IMG/VR virus record: IMGVR_UViG_3300027607_000113
Span: 1-28,585 of that record
Direction: 5' to 3' (one strand)
DNA from: a virus
Length of the DNA: 28,585 nucleotides
The notes beneath the pieces are model-generated. The model was not told the DNA's origin, ran no database searches, and saw only the letters and a program-made list of their open reading frames with translations. Positions 28,053 through 28,585 of this stretch are shown here, in pieces. The position numbers and the translations under genes are program-made. How positions within the stretch are numbered: position 1 is the stretch's first letter; every line of letters begins with the position of its first letter.

Positions 28053-28585
28053 GCGAGATCACCCTCCACGTCAACGGCGTCACCCTCAACGGGTGGACCC
28101 GCGTCCGCGTCTCAGCTTCCCTCGAGGCCGTCGCGCGCACGTTCGTGTTCGAGCACGCCACTGCCGAGGAGTTCAAGCTGGCCAGCGGCTGGATCCGGCC
28201 GAACACGCCGGCGGTGGTGAAGATCGACGGCGAGCCCGTCGTGACCGGCTACGCCATCAAGCCCGACTACAGCTACGACAAGTCGTCCACGGTCTTCAGC
28301 GTCGAGGGGGCGTCCAAGACCATCGACCTGGTGGAGTCGGACATCACCACGAAGCCGAACCGGTGGACCAACGCCACGATCCGCCAAATCTGCCTAGGCC
28401 TCATCACCCCCCACGGCATTGATCTGAACACCTGGCCTGGCGTCAACGACAACCAGCGCGTACCGCGGTTCAAGGTCGCCCAGGGCACGAAGGTTCACTC
28501 GGCGCTGGACGACCTGGTCGACGACTACGGGATCCTGCTCACGGATGACGAGCAGGGCCGGCTCGTGTTGATGCGCGTCAGCGAG
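28049..28585 (+). CDS. Mu gpP-like baseplate hub protein, truncated by window end
   Basis: Only the first 179 codons are present; no stop is reached before the window ends. The start ATG 28049 overlaps the gpN-like stop as ATGA. The sequence fits the 43-kDa Mu gpP/late control D-like hub family. MSEITLHVNGVTLNGWTRVRVSASLEAVARTFVFE (1-35) has the g......W......sle..a..F.......; PAVVKIDGEPVVTGYAIKPDYSYDKSSTVFSVEGASKTIDLVESDI (about 54-99) carries the G..V.TGyi......yd.....l.v.GRs...DLvd.s pattern. Such proteins form the trimeric hub under the tail tube and bind the spike. The open end is an effect of the window, not of the gene. Confidence 0.9.
   Translation, partial: MSEITLHVNGVTLNGWTRVRVSASLEAVARTFVFEHATAEEFKLASGWIRPNTPAVVKIDGEPVVTGYAIKPDYSYDKSSTVFSVEGASKTIDLVESDITTKPNRWTNATIRQICLGLITPHGIDLNTWPGVNDNQRVPRFKVAQGTKVHSALDDLVDDYGILLTDDEQGRLVLMRVSE

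Overview
The window is about 28.6 kb of a temperate tailed bacteriophage or prophage in a high-GC bacterium. It starts inside the early/lysogeny region and ends inside the baseplate genes. GC is high throughout except around the immunity genes (about 6.4-7.7 kb), which look visibly more AT-rich. The host cannot be named. High GC, several GTG starts, and promoter-like boxes of the form TAGGCT placed 7-8 nt before an ATG would suit a high-GC proteobacterium, a myxobacterium or an actinobacterium; this is inference only. No tRNA, rRNA, insertion sequence, CRISPR array or clearly bacterial gene is visible.

Layout. (1) 1-6362, minus strand: a tightly overlapped leftward operon of eleven genes. In transcription order these are a 102-aa unknown, a P63C-domain protein, a coiled-coil protein, a 317-aa unknown, a zinc-knuckle protein, an ERF single-strand annealing protein, an excisionase-like winged-helix protein, a tyrosine integrase, a DUF551-like protein, a Cys-rich protein and a 75-aa unknown. 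Nearly every junction is ATGA/GTGA or TGATG. (2) 6363-7296: the immunity region, with a CI-like repressor gene flanked by two promoter-operator regions that share a 16-nt operator-like sequence. (3) 7297-12547, plus strand: a rightward early operon with a Cro-like regulator, a CII-like regulator, four small unknown genes and a large P4/D5-type primase-helicase. (4) 12548-13067: a non-coding stretch holding twelve exact copies of AACCCTTCC in both orientations, a likely replication origin. (5) 13068-14636: small genes, including a protein with two tandem HTH domains and an XRE-DUF2158 (YodC-like) protein. (6) 14637-14795: a non-coding region just before the terminase genes, a candidate cos/packaging or late-control region. 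(7) 14796-28585: late structural genes in lambda-like head order (small terminase, GpA large terminase, gpW, portal, protease-capsid fusion, decoration protein, FII-like connector, tail terminator) followed by Mu-like contractile-tail genes (two DUF2635 proteins, sheath, tube, gp41-like chaperone with a probable -1 frameshift, tape measure, gpN-like, gpP-like and truncated by the window end).

How it works together. The repressor would hold the leftward and rightward promoters off in the lysogen. The leftward operon supplies recombination (ERF) and integration/excision functions. The rightward operon supplies the replicative primase-helicase, which probably acts on the adjacent iterons. The late genes build a lambda/HK97-type capsid on a Mu-type contractile tail, so the virion should be a myovirus that integrates by tyrosine recombinase rather than by transposition. 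Two almost identical promoter-like elements, one before gpW and one before the protease-capsid gene, suggest extra and possibly leaderless transcripts for head genes.

The most interesting signals are the iteron array, the duplicated promoter element, the CCCTTTT frameshift site, the internal start inside the protease-capsid fusion, and the two-site operator logic.
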